A stretch of DNA of 64,000 nucleotides from NCBI RefSeq assembly GCF_001594145.1, contig NZ_LVCF01000034.1, positions 11,009-75,008 of the forward strand. The letters are read 5' to 3'. A program made the translations under genes and the position numbers. Within the stretch, counting starts at the first letter, position 1, and each line of letters starts with the position of its first letter. The notes beneath the pieces are model-generated. The model saw only the letters and a program-made list of their open reading frames with translations. It ran no database searches and had not been told where the DNA came from. This DNA comes from Branchiibius sp. NY16-3462-2 (GTDB lineage Bacteria; Actinomycetota; Actinomycetes; Actinomycetales; Dermatophilaceae). Shown here piece after piece: positions 25,392 through 34,085 of the stretch.

Positions 25392-26099
25392 TTACGGCTG
25401 GCGGCGCTCGATCCGCCACGCGTCGTGGTCGGCCAAGGTGCCGGGCGCCGTACGCACATAGACCAAGCGGTCGTGCTGGCGACTGTGCCGCCCGGCCCAC
25501 AACTCGATCTCCTGGCAGCGGATCAGGTACCCACCCCAGAAATCCGGCAGTGGTACGTCGCCCGGTTGCCCCTGGTCGGGCCACCGGTGCGCGAAGTGCT
25601 CGGTGCGCTCCTCCAGGAGCGCGCGCCGCTCGAGCGGCTCGGACTGCGCGGAGGCCCACGCCCCGATCCGCGAGCCGTACGGGCGCGACTGGAAGTACTC
25701 GGTCACCACGTCCCGCGGTAGTTCCTCCGCCGTCCCGGTGAACCGGATCGCCCGGAACATCGGCGGCCACGTCAGCGCCGCCGAGATCCGCGGGTTGACC
25801 GCCAGGTCACGGCCCTTGAGTGACTGCAGGTTGGTGTAGAAACCCGGTCCGTGCGGCGTCAAATAGCGCATCAGCACGGTCCGCACGTGCGGCTGCCCCT
25901 GCGCGTCCGCGGTCGCGACACTGAGGGCGTCCGGTTCGGGGACGTCGTCCTCTCGCAGCGACCGCTCGCGGGCAGCCTCGATCCAGCCGGTAATCGCGGT
26001 CCACGGATCGCCGGGCAGATTCGCCTCGTCGATGCCCTCGCCGTCGTAGTCCCAGCGGGCCACCTGGATCAGTTCTTCTCGTCCCTCGGCATCAGCCAT
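25392..26099 (-). CDS. pdxH: Pyridoxamine 5'-phosphate oxidase
   Basis: This 235-aa FMN enzyme oxidises pyridoxine/pyridoxamine 5'-phosphate to PLP, the last step of the DXP-dependent and salvage routes. Family blocks are clear: PDALSVATADAQGQPHVRTVLMR, GFYTNLQSLKGRDL, the substrate/FMN region SRPYGSRIGAWAS, and the C-terminal PLP-phosphate segment EIELWAGRHSRQHDR followed by WRIERRQP. It is divergent from serC, itself a PLP enzyme, with only 35 bp between starts, so the two probably share an upstream control region. Confidence 0.95.
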   Translation of the reverse strand: MADAEGREELIQVARWDYDGEGIDEANLPGDPWTAITGWIEAARERSLREDDVPEPDALSVATADAQGQPHVRTVLMRYLTPHGPGFYTNLQSLKGRDLAVNPRISAALTWPPMFRAIRFTGTAEELPRDVVTEYFQSRPYGSRIGAWASAQSEPLERRALLEERTEHFAHRWPDQGQPGDVPLPDFWGGYLIRCQEIELWAGRHSRQHDRLVYVRTAPGTLADHDAWRIERRQP

Positions 26100-26134
26100 A
26101 TTCCGAATCTACGTCCCTGGCACACTTCTGACCC

Positions 26135-27241
26135 ATGGCCGAGATGGTGATTCCCTCCGAGTTGCGCCCTGCCGACGGGCGCTTCGGCTCCGGGCCGAGC
26201 AAGATCCGTCCGGCCCAGCTGGACTACCTGGTGACCATCGGCCAGTCGGTGCTGGGCACTTCGCATCGGCAGGCACCGGTCAAGAACCTCGTCAAGGAGA
26301 TCCGCGAGCGCCTGGCCGCGTTCTTCGACCTGCCCGAGGGTTACGAGGTCATCCTCGGCATGGGCGGCTCGACGACCTTCTGGGACGTCGCGGCCTTCAG
26401 CCTGGTCCAGGAGCGTGCCCAGCACGCGGTCTTCGGGGAGTTCACCGCCAAGTTCGCCGCGGCCACCGGCGGTGCTCCGTGGTTGACCGCTCCGCTGATC
26501 GTCGAGGCACCGGCCGGTTCGGTCGCATTCCTCGCGCCTGCCGACGTGGACCTCTATGCGACGGCGCACAACGAGACCTCGACCGGGGCGGCCAGCCCGA
26601 TCCAGCGCCCGGCCGAGGGCGGCCTGTTCCTCGTGGACGCCACCTCTGCCGCGGCCGGGATGCCGATCGACGTCGCCGAGACCGACGTCTACTACTTCGC
26701 CCCGCAGAAGGGCCTGGCCTCCGACGGTGGCCTGTGGCTCGCGGTGATGTCGCCGGCCGCGCTGGAGCGCACCGCGCAGATCGCGGCCTCCGACCGCTAC
26801 ATCCCCGCAAGCCTGAGTCTGCAGACAGCCGTGGACAATTCACGCCTGGAGCAGACCCTGAACACCCCTGCCCTGGCCACGTTGGCGCTGCTGCTGGACC
26901 AGTTGCGCTGGCTGGATTCCCTGGGCGGGCTGACCGGAGCAGTGGCGCGGACGACCGAGAGTAGTGGGCGCCTCTACGCGTGGGCCGACGCCTCGCCGTA
27001 CGCCGATCCCTTCGTCACCGACGCAGCCTTGCGTTCCCCGGTGGTCGGCACCATCGATTTCGACGAACGCGTCGACGCGAAGGCACTGGCCGCCACCCTG
27101 CGCGCCAACGGCATCGTGGACACCGAGCCGTACCGCAAGCTCGGCCGCAACCAGTTGCGGATCGGGATGTACCCCGCGGTCGATCCCGACGACGTGTCGG
27201 CGCTGACCGCGTGTATCGACTACGTGGTCGAGCGCCTCTGA
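26135..27241 (+). CDS. serC: Phosphoserine transaminase
   Basis: This 368-aa fold-type I PLP aminotransferase makes O-phosphoserine from 3-phosphohydroxypyruvate. It is of the actinobacterial SerC type: FGSGPSKIRPAQLD at the N-terminus, GMGGSTTFWDVA at the cofactor phosphate site, and the Schiff-base K192 in FAPQKGLASDGG. The ATG at 26135 is well placed relative to homologues. It lies head-to-head with pdxH. No other serine genes are adjacent. Confidence 0.95.
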   Translation: MAEMVIPSELRPADGRFGSGPSKIRPAQLDYLVTIGQSVLGTSHRQAPVKNLVKEIRERLAAFFDLPEGYEVILGMGGSTTFWDVAAFSLVQERAQHAVFGEFTAKFAAATGGAPWLTAPLIVEAPAGSVAFLAPADVDLYATAHNETSTGAASPIQRPAEGGLFLVDATSAAAGMPIDVAETDVYYFAPQKGLASDGGLWLAVMSPAALERTAQIAASDRYIPASLSLQTAVDNSRLEQTLNTPALATLALLLDQLRWLDSLGGLTGAVARTTESSGRLYAWADASPYADPFVTDAALRSPVVGTIDFDERVDAKALAATLRANGIVDTEPYRKLGRNQLRIGMYPAVDPDDVSALTACIDYVVERL

Positions 27242-27268
27242 CCGGCGCGCATGGTTGACTAACTCTTC

Positions 27269-29836
27269 GTGACCGATGCGCTGAACCTGACCCAGTCCGA
27301 GTGCGCGCAGCGCGCGAGCGTGGTGCACGACCCGGCGTACGCCATCAGTGTCGATCTCACGCACGCTGGCGACCCGACCGCGACGACCTTCTCGACCCAC
27401 ACGCGGCTGACCTTCGATGCCACCGGCGAGGAGACCTGGCTGGACCTGGCAGCGGACTCGATCGAGTCGGCGACGCTGAACGGTCAGCCGATCGACACCA
27501 GCGGGTACGACGGCGCCCGGCTCCCACTGGGACCGCTCCTGGCGCACAACACCGTCGACGTCGTGGCGCACTACCCGTTCCGGCACACCGGTGACGGATT
27601 GCACCGGTTCACCGACCCTCAGGACGGAAACACCTACCTCTACACGAATTTCGAGCCCACCGATGCCCGGCGGGTGTACGCCTGCTTCGAGCAACCGGAC
27701 CTCAAAGCCCGCTTCGAGGTGACGGTCACCGCGCCCTCGCAGTGGCAGGTGCGCAGCAACCAGCCGGCCGTGGACAGCGGGCAGCAGGGCGAGGTCACGG
27801 TGACCCGGTTCAGCCAGACGCCGTTGATGTCGACCTACCTGCTGGCCATCGTCGCCGGACCGTACGCGATCACGTCCGACCGGCACGTCGTCGAGCGCGC
27901 CGACGGCAGCCGCCAGGAGATCGAACTGGGCTTGCTGTGTCGGCAGACGATGTCCCAGTACCTCGACGCAGCGGACATCTTCAGAGTCACCGGGCAGGGG
28001 CTGGACTTCTACGACGAGCACTTCGGCTTCCCCTACCCGTGGGGTAAGTACGACCAGGTATTCGTCCCCGAATACAACATCGGTGCGATGGAGAACCCTG
28101 GGTTGGTCACCTGGAGCGAGAACTTCCTCTTCCGCGGTGGCGCGACGGAGGCCCAGCGCGGGCAGCGGGCCGAGGTGGTCCTGCACGAGATGGCCCACAT
28201 GTGGTTTGGCGACCTGGCGACCATGCAGTGGTGGGACGGCCTGTGGCTCAACGAATCCTTCGCCGACCTGATGGGTTACCAGGTATCGCAGGCGGCGACC
28301 GACTACCCCGACGGCTGGGTGCAACTGGCCCTGGGTCGCAAGCAGTGGGCCTACACCGAGGACCAGATGCCGACGACCCACCCGATCGTGGCCACCATCC
28401 CTGACGTGGAAGCGGCCCGACAGAACTTCGACGGCATCAGCTATGCGAAGGGTGCGGCCACGCTGAAGCAACTGTCGACGTACGTCGGGACGGATACGTT
28501 CTTCGCCGGAGCACGTGCCTACTTCGCCGAACATGCCTACGGCTCAACGACGCTCAAGGATCTGCTGACCGCGATGGAACAGGCCAGCGGAACCGCTCTG
28601 GACGACTGGGCACGCGCCTGGTGGCAGACCTCGGGGCCCAGTCACCTGACCCCGGTCGTCACCCGGGCCGCCGACGGCACCATCAACGCGTTGCAGATCG
28701 AGCAGCACGGCGTCGACCATGTGACCGGGCAGGATGTGCTGCGACCGCACCGGTTCACGGTGAGCCTGTTCGCTCTCACCGACGGTTCGTTGCACCGGCT
28801 CGCCGACCTGCCCGTGACGCTCACCGAGCAGTCCGTGGCGGTGCCGGAGGCGGTGGGCATGAGTGCCGACCTGATCGTGGTGAACGCTGCCGATGAGACG
28901 TACTCCGTGATCTCGTTCGACGAGCGGTCCCGGGAGACCACGGGGTCGGCGCTGGCGCAGGTGACGCCGGATCTGACCCGGGCGGTTGCCTGGTCGACGT
29001 TGTGGGGCATGGTGCGCGATGGGGGTCTGTCCGCGGCGGTCTTCGCGGACACCTTCGCCACCCAGGCGATTCCCGAGGCCAACCCGTCGATGCTCACTAC
29101 GCTGACGGCGCTGGCCGCGGAGTCGGTGGGTACCTACACCCCGCAGGCCCACCGACCCGAGCAGGCAGAGCGGCTGCTGCGCGTGTGCCTCGACCAGATC
29201 CCGCAGACCGCACCCGGCTCGGACCAGCGACAGCTGTGGGTGCGCGGAGTGGCCGGATTCGCCGCCCTGACCGATGCCTTCTCCGAGGAGGTCGCAGCGC
29301 TGGCCACCGACGACACGCTGCCCACCGACCTGCGTTGGAGACTGGCCGATTCCCTTGCGGCGACTGGCAGTTGGTCCGTCGCGGACCTGGACACCCAGTT
29401 GGCTGGCGACAACACGATGACGGGGCGAACGGCGTACGCGCAGGCGGTGGCCTCCCGCCCCGGTCGCGCGGTCAAGGAGCAGGTCTGGAAGTCCCTGACG
29501 GACGGTTCGCAGTTGTCCAACGATCACCGCCGGGCGTTGCTGGCCGGCTACCGGCAACCGTTCAGCGCGGCTGACACGCAAGCCGACTTCCCGGCGTACC
29601 TGGACAGCCTCGAGGACTGGTGGCGCACGTTGGGCCAGATCGACGCGTCATGGATGGTCAGCGCGCTCTTCCCGTTGGTCGATGTCGCGGACGGCGACCT
29701 GGCCACCCACCCGGTGCTCAACGGGGCGCGGGCCTGGTTGCTGGACCACCAGGACGCGCCCACGGCGCTCTACCGGACGGTGCAGAAAGCGTTGGCCACG
29801 GCCGAGCGCACGATCGGCGCCCAGACCGCCTACTGA
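27269..29836 (+). CDS. pepN: Aminopeptidase N (M1 family)
   Basis: This 855-aa zinc metallopeptidase removes N-terminal residues from peptides in the cytoplasm. The exopeptidase motif is GAMENPGLVTW (272-282) and the zinc site is H306EMAH310 with third ligand E329 in LNESFAD, the exact HEXXH-x18-E spacing. An ERAP1-like C-terminal helical domain follows from about residue 540. The GTG at 27269 has no clear ribosome site and may be leaderless. Its stop lies three bases from the stop of a small ORF on the opposite strand. Confidence 0.95.
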   Translation: MTDALNLTQSECAQRASVVHDPAYAISVDLTHAGDPTATTFSTHTRLTFDATGEETWLDLAADSIESATLNGQPIDTSGYDGARLPLGPLLAHNTVDVVAHYPFRHTGDGLHRFTDPQDGNTYLYTNFEPTDARRVYACFEQPDLKARFEVTVTAPSQWQVRSNQPAVDSGQQGEVTVTRFSQTPLMSTYLLAIVAGPYAITSDRHVVERADGSRQEIELGLLCRQTMSQYLDAADIFRVTGQGLDFYDEHFGFPYPWGKYDQVFVPEYNIGAMENPGLVTWSENFLFRGGATEAQRGQRAEVVLHEMAHMWFGDLATMQWWDGLWLNESFADLMGYQVSQAATDYPDGWVQLALGRKQWAYTEDQMPTTHPIVATIPDVEAARQNFDGISYAKGAATLKQLSTYVGTDTFFAGARAYFAEHAYGSTTLKDLLTAMEQASGTALDDWARAWWQTSGPSHLTPVVTRAADGTINALQIEQHGVDHVTGQDVLRPHRFTVSLFALTDGSLHRLADLPVTLTEQSVAVPEAVGMSADLIVVNAADETYSVISFDERSRETTGSALAQVTPDLTRAVAWSTLWGMVRDGGLSAAVFADTFATQAIPEANPSMLTTLTALAAESVGTYTPQAHRPEQAERLLRVCLDQIPQTAPGSDQRQLWVRGVAGFAALTDAFSEEVAALATDDTLPTDLRWRLADSLAATGSWSVADLDTQLAGDNTMTGRTAYAQAVASRPGRAVKEQVWKSLTDGSQLSNDHRRALLAGYRQPFSAADTQADFPAYLDSLEDWWRTLGQIDASWMVSALFPLVDVADGDLATHPVLNGARAWLLDHQDAPTALYRTVQKALATAERTIGAQTAY

Positions 29837-29839
29837 CCC

Positions 29840-29929
29840 TCAGTGCAGGACGGCGGCCAGCACGGGTACGCCGATCAGCGCCACGAGGGCGATGATCACG
29901 ATGATGCGGCGCGAGCGGGGCGACATCAT
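29840..29929 (-). CDS. 29-aa single-span membrane peptide coupled to an MFS exporter
   Basis: ATG at 29929 overlaps the MFS stop (ATGA) and opens a 30-codon frame. The peptide begins MMSPRSRR, a positively charged cytoplasmic end, followed by an uninterrupted hydrophobic helix (IIVIIALVALIGVPVLAAVL) and a final His. Overlap with the upstream stop indicates translational coupling, and the topology fits a small transporter-associated subunit. No known family is recognised. A second ATG directly follows the first, so the start is uncertain by one codon. Confidence 0.55.
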   Translation of the reverse strand: MMSPRSRRIIVIIALVALIGVPVLAAVLH

Positions 29930-31212
29930 GACTGGGCACCGGCCAGGTCACGGGTGTGCGCGGACACCTCCAGGTGCGGCCGCGGCGACCGCTCGATGTG
30001 CACTTCGACCTCGTTGATCCGCATGAGGTACACCATGGCAGCCACCACCGAGATTCCGACAGCGATCGCGCCGATAGCGATGGTCCATCGCGCTCCGAAG
30101 GTGCCACCGATCCAGCCCACGAGCGGCGCCCCGACCGGGGTCCCGCCCATGAAAATGGCCATGTAGAGCGCCATCACACGACCACGCATCACCGGTGAAA
30201 CGCTCAGTTGCACAGTGGCATTCGCTGTGTTGAGGGCCGTGATCGCGAAGAGCCCGCAGGGCACCAGCGCGATCGCGAAGGTGAGGTAGGAGGGTGCGAT
30301 CGCCGCCGCGAGGGCCGAGACGGTGAAGCCGGCAAGGGCGGCCAGCATCACGCGCAACCGCGGCCGGGCCCGCCGGGCCGCCAGCAGGGCCGCCGCCAGT
30401 GAACCGATGGCCATCACCGAACCCAGCGCGCCGAACTGCTCGGCGCCCTTGCCGTAGACGGTCGTCGCCATCAGCGCGATGGTGATCTGGAAGTTCATCC
30501 CGAAGGTGCCCAGCATGAAGACGATGAACATGATCAGCTGGATGTCCGGCCGGCGGCGCACATAGGCCAGGCCTTCGCGCACCCCGCCGCGACCCTTGGC
30601 CCGCGGCGCCGGGGTCAGCTCGTGCACCCGCATCGCCATCAACGCCAGGACGACCGCGGCGAACGACACCGTGTTGACCGCCAGGGTCCACCCGGTCCCG
30701 ATGGCGGCGATCAACAGACCGGCCAGGCCCGGGCCGATCAGCCGGGCGGAGTTGAAGGAGGTGGCGTTCAGGCCCACCGCGTTGGACAACCGCTCGGGCG
30801 GCACCATCTCGGAGACGAACGCCTGCCGCGCCGGGTTGTCCAGCGCCGTCACCGCACCCTGCAGGAGCGCGATGACATAGACCTGCCAGAGCGTGGCCCA
30901 TCCCCCGATGACCAGTACGGCGAGCAGCAGGCTGGTCACGGCGAGCCCGACCTGGGTGCCGACCAGGATCCGTCGCTTGGCGAAGCGGTCCGTGATGGCG
31001 CCGGCCAACGGCGCCAACAGCACCACCGGCGCGAACTGCAACGCGGTGACGATGCCCAGGGCGGTCGCGTCGTGCGCGGTGAGTTGGGTCAGCACCAACC
31101 AGTCCTGGGCCACGCGCCCCATCCAGGTGCCGGTGTTGGACGCGAGACCACCCAGGAAGAACAGCCGGTAGTTGAAGTGCTGCAGCGAAGCGAACGTCTT
31201 ACCTCCGGTCAC
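29926..31212 (-). CDS. MFS transporter, EntS/MFS_3-like exporter
   Basis: This 428-aa protein has 12 predicted helices and begins FASLQHFNYRLFFLGGLASNTGTWMGRVAQDWLVL, the hallmark of the EntS/MFS_3 exporters that include siderophore and macrolide pumps. DNPARQAFVSEMVPPERLSNAVGLN is the central family motif. The GTG at 31212 overlaps the MarR stop (GTGA), so it is co-translated with that regulator. A MarR repressor in the operon suggests export of a toxic small molecule or drug. The downstream 29-aa membrane peptide overlaps its stop. Confidence 0.9.
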   Translation of the reverse strand: MTGGKTFASLQHFNYRLFFLGGLASNTGTWMGRVAQDWLVLTQLTAHDATALGIVTALQFAPVVLLAPLAGAITDRFAKRRILVGTQVGLAVTSLLLAVLVIGGWATLWQVYVIALLQGAVTALDNPARQAFVSEMVPPERLSNAVGLNATSFNSARLIGPGLAGLLIAAIGTGWTLAVNTVSFAAVVLALMAMRVHELTPAPRAKGRGGVREGLAYVRRRPDIQLIMFIVFMLGTFGMNFQITIALMATTVYGKGAEQFGALGSVMAIGSLAAALLAARRARPRLRVMLAALAGFTVSALAAAIAPSYLTFAIALVPCGLFAITALNTANATVQLSVSPVMRGRVMALYMAIFMGGTPVGAPLVGWIGGTFGARWTIAIGAIAVGISVVAAMVYLMRINEVEVHIERSPRPHLEVSAHTRDLAGAQS

Positions 31213-31673
31213 GCAGCAACCACCCGGCCAAGAATCTCCTGCGCCTGCTCCAGCACCGCACACTCCTGCTCGGACAACGCCGACAGTCGCTCCAACATCC
31301 ACTCATCGCGTTGCGCGCGGACCCGGGCGATCGTCGTACGCCCCTCATCGGTGATGAACAACCGCACCTGGCGTCCGTCACTCGGGTCGGCCTCCCGGCG
31401 CACCAGCCCCTTGTCGACCAGGCACCCGACGGTCCGTGTCATCGAGGGCGCGCTGACGCACTCTATGTCAGCCAGTTCCCTCGGCGTCAGGACGTTCTCG
31501 GTCAGCTTGCCGAGTACCGACGCCTGGTGCGGCGGCACCAGCGCATCCTTGGCGAACCGCGTGCGACGACTCACCCGCATACACACTGCACGCAGGTCGG
31601 CCGCCAACTGCCGCCGATCCGCCGCCACCGCGCTGCCCGTCCTCACACCATTCATATAGTTAGCATATCTCAT
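31209..31673 (-). CDS. MarR-family transcriptional regulator
   Basis: This 154-aa regulator has the MarR winged helix (LTPRELADIECVSAPSMTRTVGCLVDKGLV) with wing DPSDGRQVRLFITDEG between N- and C-terminal dimerisation helices. It overlaps the MFS exporter start and is probably its repressor. The ATG at 31673 lies about nine bases after a TAGTTA -10-like hexamer, so it may be leaderless; an ATG at 31655 would remove six residues. Palindromes of the TTAGC/GCTAA type overlap this start and probably form its operator. Confidence 0.87.
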   Translation of the reverse strand: MRYANYMNGVRTGSAVAADRRQLAADLRAVCMRVSRRTRFAKDALVPPHQASVLGKLTENVLTPRELADIECVSAPSMTRTVGCLVDKGLVRREADPSDGRQVRLFITDEGRTTIARVRAQRDEWMLERLSALSEQECAVLEQAQEILGRVVAA

Positions 31674-31686
31674 TAGCCCAGCTAAC
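31659..31686. promoter_or_regulatory. MarR operator (TTAGC/GCTAA inverted repeats)
   Basis: TTAGC-CCA-GCTAA at 31673-31685 is a perfect short palindrome, and a flanking GTTAGC at 31659-31664 pairs with GCTAAC at 31681-31686 as a wider inverted repeat. The AT-rich patch covers the presumed -10 region and start of the marR gene and lies upstream of the divergent response regulator. Confidence 0.5.
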
Positions 31687-31749
31687 TAAACTCCACTAAT
31701 CCACCCAACATTCAGGAAACTTCCAGCAAAAGGGGTCACCCTGGTTGCC

Positions 31750-32448
31750 ATGGACGCTCCCGAGGCCCGCCTGCTCGTGGTGGAAGACGAGACCAACATC
31801 CGCGAACTACTCGCAACCAGCCTGAAGTTCGCCGGTTTCGAGGTGCACACCGCCGCCAACGGCGGCGATGCGCTGCGACTGTTCGAGCAGCACCCGATCG
31901 ACCTGGCCGTCCTGGACGTGATGCTCCCGGACATGGACGGGTTCGACGTGACGCGCAAGTTGCGCGGCGGCGGCCACGAACTGCCCATCGTCTTCCTCAC
32001 CGCCCGCGACGCGGTCGAGGACAAGGTGAAGGGCCTGACCGTGGGCGGCGACGACTACGTCACCAAGCCGTTCAGCCTGGAGGAGGTCGTGGCCCGCATC
32101 CGTGCCGTGCTGCGCCGTTCGCAACAGAACGACGACGGCCAGTCGGTGATGACCGTCGCGGACCTCGAGCTGGATGAGGATTCCCATGACGTACGCCGTG
32201 CGGGCGCCATCATCGAAGTCTCGCCGACCGAGTTCAAACTGTTGCGCTACCTGATGCTGAACAACGGCCGGGTGGTGTCCAAGGCACAGATCCTCGATCA
32301 CGTATGGGACTACGACTTCCGTGGCGAGGCCGGCATCGTCGAGAGCTACATCTCCTACCTGCGGCGCAAGATCGACATCGACGGACTGCCGCCGATGATC
32401 CACACCAAACGCGGTGTCGGCTACGTGCTGCGCGCGCCGCGCGACTGA
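31750..32448 (+). CDS. Two-component response regulator, OmpR/PhoB family
   Basis: This 232-aa protein has a receiver domain (1-120; acidic pocket E12/D13, phospho-acceptor D56 in AVLDVMLPDMDGF, Lys in YVTKPFS) and a C-terminal winged helix (about 135-230; EVSPTEFKLLRYLMLNNGRVVSKAQILDHVW). It is paired with the histidine kinase gene 64 bp downstream. The pair resembles mycobacterial TcrX/TrcR-like systems, but no precise ortholog is claimed. The HtrA protease gene just after the kinase suggests a role in envelope stress. Confidence 0.92.
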   Translation: MDAPEARLLVVEDETNIRELLATSLKFAGFEVHTAANGGDALRLFEQHPIDLAVLDVMLPDMDGFDVTRKLRGGGHELPIVFLTARDAVEDKVKGLTVGGDDYVTKPFSLEEVVARIRAVLRRSQQNDDGQSVMTVADLELDEDSHDVRRAGAIIEVSPTEFKLLRYLMLNNGRVVSKAQILDHVWDYDFRGEAGIVESYISYLRRKIDIDGLPPMIHTKRGVGYVLRAPRD

Positions 32449-32512
32449 GCTGCGACCCGAGCGACCTACCACGGCCGACCCTGCCCGGCCAGTCGTCTAG
32501 TAGACCTACGTT

Positions 32513-34012
32513 ATGCCGCTGCGCGCTCGCCTGACCGCCCTCCTGGTCGCCTTCCTGACGATCGCCACGATCGGTGTGGGTGTGACCACCGCCGTGCAGT
32601 TGCGGTCCTTCCTGATGCAGCGTCAGGATTCGGAGTTGCAGGCCGAGGCCAACCTCATCGGTGCCACGCTGACCACGGCGCTGGACAACCAGCGCGAGAT
32701 CACCACCGACACGCTGAAGTCCTTGGTGCCTTCCAGTACCTACGTGGTGTCGGTGACCCACAACGGCACGACGCTCGAGACGAGCCTGGACGACTCGGAT
32801 CCTCCTGACCTGCAGAGCATCTCGACACGCCAGCACGGCACGCCGATCACCGTGAAGTCGGTCAACGACACCGAACGATGGCGCGTCGTGACCGGCAGCG
32901 CCGCCGACGGCACCACGCGGTACGCCGTCGCCGTGCCGATGTCGCGCGTCAACGACATCATCGAACGGCTGATCATCGTGGTCGCGCTCGGCACCTTCGG
33001 GGTGGTGCTGGCCGGTGGCATCCTGGGGTGGTTCGCGGTCCGGCGGGCCATGACCCCGCTGCGCCGGATCGAGGACACTGCCCGGGCGATCGCCGACGGG
33101 GACCTGGCCCGCCGGGTGCCCGAGATCGCAACGCGCGACGAAGTGGCCAGTCTGTCCCACTCCCTCAACGTGATGCTGTCGCGCATCGAACAATCCTTTG
33201 AGTTGCAGCAGCGCTCGGAGGACCGGATGCGCCAGTTCGTCGCCGACGCCTCCCATGAGTTGCGTACGCCGCTCGCGACCGTCCGCGGGTACGCCGAGTT
33301 GTACCGCCAGGGGGCGATCGGTCCCGACGACGTGCACTCCGCAATGGGCCGCATCGAAGGTGAGGCCACCCGGATGGCCGCCATGGTGGACGACCTGTTG
33401 CTGCTGACCCGGTTCGACAACCGGGAGTCGCGCCACGGGCAGCCAGCGCCGCGTCGGGACCCGGTCGACCTAACGGTCCTGGCCGCCGACGCCGTGCAGG
33501 ATGCGCTCGCGGTGGCCCCCGACCGCAGCATCCGCCTGGTCGGTGAGCAAGGCCGACTGGCCCCCACACCGGTGACCGGCGACGAATCCGCACTGCGGCA
33601 GGTGCTGAACAACCTGGTCAACAACGCGCTGCGCTACACCCCGTCCGGCAGCCCCTTGGAAGTGCAGGTGGGCACCACCGACTCCACCGCGGTCGTCCGG
33701 GTCGTCGACCACGGCCCGGGAGTGCCCGAGGCATCCCGCGAGCGCATCTTCGAACGGTTCTACCGGGCCGACTCCTCCCGCAACAGTGCCGACGGCGGCA
33801 GCGGTCTGGGTCTGGCGATCGTCGCCGCTATCGTCGCCACGCACGACGGGACGGTCGCTGTGAGCAGCACCACGCCGGGTCCGGGCGCGACCTTCACCGT
33901 GAGCCTGCCGGCCGGTTCCGCGGGCACGGGCGGGTCGGACGCGACCGAGAATCCCTACGATGAAGACGTGACCGTGCCCGCAGAAACGCCTGCACAGGAT
34001 TCACACAGCTAG
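32513..34012 (+). CDS. Sensor histidine kinase
   Basis: This 499-aa membrane kinase has a first helix at about 9-30, an extracytoplasmic sensor of roughly 120 residues, and a second helix near 155-175 (LIIVVALGTFGVVLAGGILGWFAV). A HAMP domain, the phospho-accepting H248 in FVADASHELRTPLA, and an ATPase domain with NLVNNALRYTPSG (N box), DHGPGVPE (G1) and GGSGLGLAIV (G2) follow. It should phosphorylate the upstream response regulator. A disordered acidic tail of about 35 residues follows the catalytic domain. Confidence 0.93.
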   Translation: MPLRARLTALLVAFLTIATIGVGVTTAVQLRSFLMQRQDSELQAEANLIGATLTTALDNQREITTDTLKSLVPSSTYVVSVTHNGTTLETSLDDSDPPDLQSISTRQHGTPITVKSVNDTERWRVVTGSAADGTTRYAVAVPMSRVNDIIERLIIVVALGTFGVVLAGGILGWFAVRRAMTPLRRIEDTARAIADGDLARRVPEIATRDEVASLSHSLNVMLSRIEQSFELQQRSEDRMRQFVADASHELRTPLATVRGYAELYRQGAIGPDDVHSAMGRIEGEATRMAAMVDDLLLLTRFDNRESRHGQPAPRRDPVDLTVLAADAVQDALAVAPDRSIRLVGEQGRLAPTPVTGDESALRQVLNNLVNNALRYTPSGSPLEVQVGTTDSTAVVRVVDHGPGVPEASRERIFERFYRADSSRNSADGGSGLGLAIVAAIVATHDGTVAVSSTTPGPGATFTVSLPAGSAGTGGSDATENPYDEDVTVPAETPAQDSHS

Positions 34013-34085
34013 GGCGTACGGGTCGCCTAACTCGATTCGGGTTAATGGGGACCAGACCACGACCGTCAACGTGAGGGAGACCCCC

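Noticed and set aside
26840..28534. A 564-codon minus-strand frame opposite serC and pepN
   Set aside because: It crosses two well-defined genes on the other strand, has antisense-like composition and no plausible start region.
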